The notes beneath the pieces were generated by a model, which searched no databases, was not told the origin of the DNA, and saw nothing but the letters and a program-made list of their open reading frames with translations. DNA of 8,368 nucleotides from Thiodiazotropha sp050305635 (GTDB taxonomy: Bacteria; Pseudomonadota; Gammaproteobacteria; Chromatiales; Chromatiaceae), in assembly GCA_050305635.1 (NCBI GenBank), contig JBNLFS010000043.1, positions 1 through 8,368 on the forward strand. Reading direction: 5' to 3'. The position numbers and the translations under genes were made by a program. Positions 7,199 through 8,368 of this stretch are shown here, one piece after another; positions within the stretch are counted from its first letter, which is position 1, and each line of letters begins with the position of its first letter.

Positions 7199-7213
7199 GG
7201 AAGTTGAAAAACC

Positions 7214-8368
7214 ATGACCACAGATATTCACGCCCACCGGATCCTCATCCTCGACTTCGGTTCCCAGTACACCCAACTGATCGCCCGCCGGGTGCGTGAG
7301 GCCGGGGTCTATTGCGAGATCTATCCCTATGACAACGCCGACGAGGGCTTCGCCGGGGGCACCCCGGCCGGTGTGATCCTCTCCGGCGGTCCGGAGACCG
7401 TGACCGCCGATGCCGCCCCGTCCGCGCCCGCCGCGGTGTTCGAAATGGGTGTGCCGGTGCTGGGCATCTGCTACGGCATGCAGACCATGGCCGCGCAGCT
7501 GGGCGGCTCGGTGATCTCATCCGACAAGCACGAATACGGTTACGCCAAGGTCCGCGCCCGGGGGCACTCCAAGCTGCTGCGGGATATCGAGGACCACACC
7601 AGCCCGGAAGGCTACGGTCTGCTGGATGTGTGGATGAGCCACGGCGACCGGGTCGAAACCCTGCCCGAAGGCTTCCAGGTGATCTGCGAGACCGAGAACG
7701 CCCCGATGGCGGGCATGGCGGACGAGTCCCGTGGCTTCTACGGCTTGCAGTTCCATCCGGAGGTGACCCACACCCGCCAGGGCAAGCGCATCATCGAGCG
7801 GTTCCTGTTCGAGATCTGCGGCTGCGAAGTGCTGTGGACGCCGGGTCAGATCATCGAAGACAGCATCAACCAGATCAAGGCCCGGGTGGGCAAGCGCCAG
7901 GTGGTGCTGGGGCTCTCCGGTGGGGTGGACTCCTCGGTGGTGGGCGCGCTGCTGCACCGGGCCATCGGCGAGCAGCTGACCTGCGTGTTCGTCGACAACG
8001 GGCTGCTGCGCCTGCATGAAGGCGACCAGGTGATGGCCACCTTCGCCGAACACATGGGGGTCAAGGTGATCCGGGTGGATGCGGAGGAGCGCTTCCTCAA
8101 GGCCCTGCGCGGGGTCTCCGATCCGGAACAGAAACGCAAGATCATCGGCAACCTGTTCATCGATATCTTCGAAGAGGAGGCGGGCAAGCTGGAGGATGTC
8201 TCCTTCCTCGCCCAGGGCACCATCTATCCCGACGTGATCGAGTCCGCCGGCGCCAAATCGGGCAAGGCCCATGTGATCAAGTCCCACCACAATGTGGGCG
8301 GCCTGCCCGAGTACATGAAACTGGAACTGGTGGAGCCTTTAAGGGAGCTGTTCAAGGACGAGGTGCGC
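7214..8368 (+). CDS. guaA: GMP synthase (glutamine-hydrolysing), 3' end outside window
   Basis: GuaA converts XMP to GMP using ATP and ammonia released from glutamine, completing the pathway begun by GuaB. The frame is open for 385 codons to the window edge; E. coli GuaA has 525 residues, so about a quarter is missing, mainly the C-terminal dimerisation domain. The class I glutamine amidotransferase domain fills about residues 9-200, with the nucleophile C86 in GICYGMQ and H181 and E183 in HPEV, the same numbers as in E. coli. The ATP pyrophosphatase domain begins near 205 with the P-loop SGGVDSS at 235-241. The last residues read ELVEPLRELFKDEVR. The ATG at 7214 is preceded by GGAAG at 7199-7203, ten bases away. 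No frameshift or missing key residue is seen. The upstream hairpin with T-run may reduce transcription from the guaB promoter into this gene; no clear separate promoter is visible in the short gap. Confidence 0.97.
   Translation, partial: MTTDIHAHRILILDFGSQYTQLIARRVREAGVYCEIYPYDNADEGFAGGTPAGVILSGGPETVTADAAPSAPAAVFEMGVPVLGICYGMQTMAAQLGGSVISSDKHEYGYAKVRARGHSKLLRDIEDHTSPEGYGLLDVWMSHGDRVETLPEGFQVICETENAPMAGMADESRGFYGLQFHPEVTHTRQGKRIIERFLFEICGCEVLWTPGQIIEDSINQIKARVGKRQVVLGLSGGVDSSVVGALLHRAIGEQLTCVFVDNGLLRLHEGDQVMATFAEHMGVKVIRVDAEERFLKALRGVSDPEQKRKIIGNLFIDIFEEEAGKLEDVSFLAQGTIYPDVIESAGAKSGKAHVIKSHHNVGGLPEYMKLELVEPLRELFKDEVR

Noticed and set aside
7517..8290. 257-codon open frame antisense to guaA
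   Set aside because: It is a shadow of guaA produced by the same codon bias; no recognisable domain and no ribosome site of note.

Overview
This is an ordinary chromosomal stretch of a G+C-rich Gammaproteobacterium. The guess rests on four things: the xseA / guaB-guaA neighbourhood, which I know from E. coli as a divergent pair; close E. coli-like length and residue numbering in XseA, GuaB and GuaA; the complex c-di-GMP sensor protein; and GTAG-headed REP-like hairpins between genes. The genus cannot be named from the sequence. I found no RNA gene, CRISPR array, insertion sequence or prophage.

Layout. Positions 1-462 are non-core DNA. Two inverted pairs of REP-like elements (1-84 and 376-457) bracket a small A+T-rich reading frame for a two-helix membrane protein (123-335). 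Next come two minus-strand genes, read right to left: a 1174-residue membrane-bound c-di-GMP protein (5360 to 1836) and then xseA, exonuclease VII large subunit (1839 to 463). They overlap by two bases in a TTGA stop/start junction. A 306-bp divergent intergenic region (5361-5666) holds a strong-looking sigma70 promoter for guaB. On the plus strand, guaB (IMP dehydrogenase, 5667-7130) is followed after 83 bp, which contain a hairpin plus T-run, by guaA (GMP synthase). guaA runs off the right edge after 385 codons.

How the genes fit together. GuaB and GuaA carry out the two steps from IMP to GMP, the precursor of GTP. The divergent sensor carries a GGDEF domain with intact active-site and I-site motifs, so it should make c-di-GMP from GTP in response to a periplasmic ligand and cytoplasmic PAS/GAF signals. 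Its EAL domain keeps several binding residues but has lost two key acidic positions: DDFGTG reads DCFGIG and the first Glu of EGVE is Val. I therefore predict it does not hydrolyse c-di-GMP. XseA, a DNA repair nuclease subunit, looks like a translationally coupled passenger of the sensor gene.

The window does not show an obviously new system. The points most worth following are the degenerate EAL domain, placement of the sensor between xseA and guaBA, the forced TTG start of xseA, and the REP-bracketed small membrane protein.
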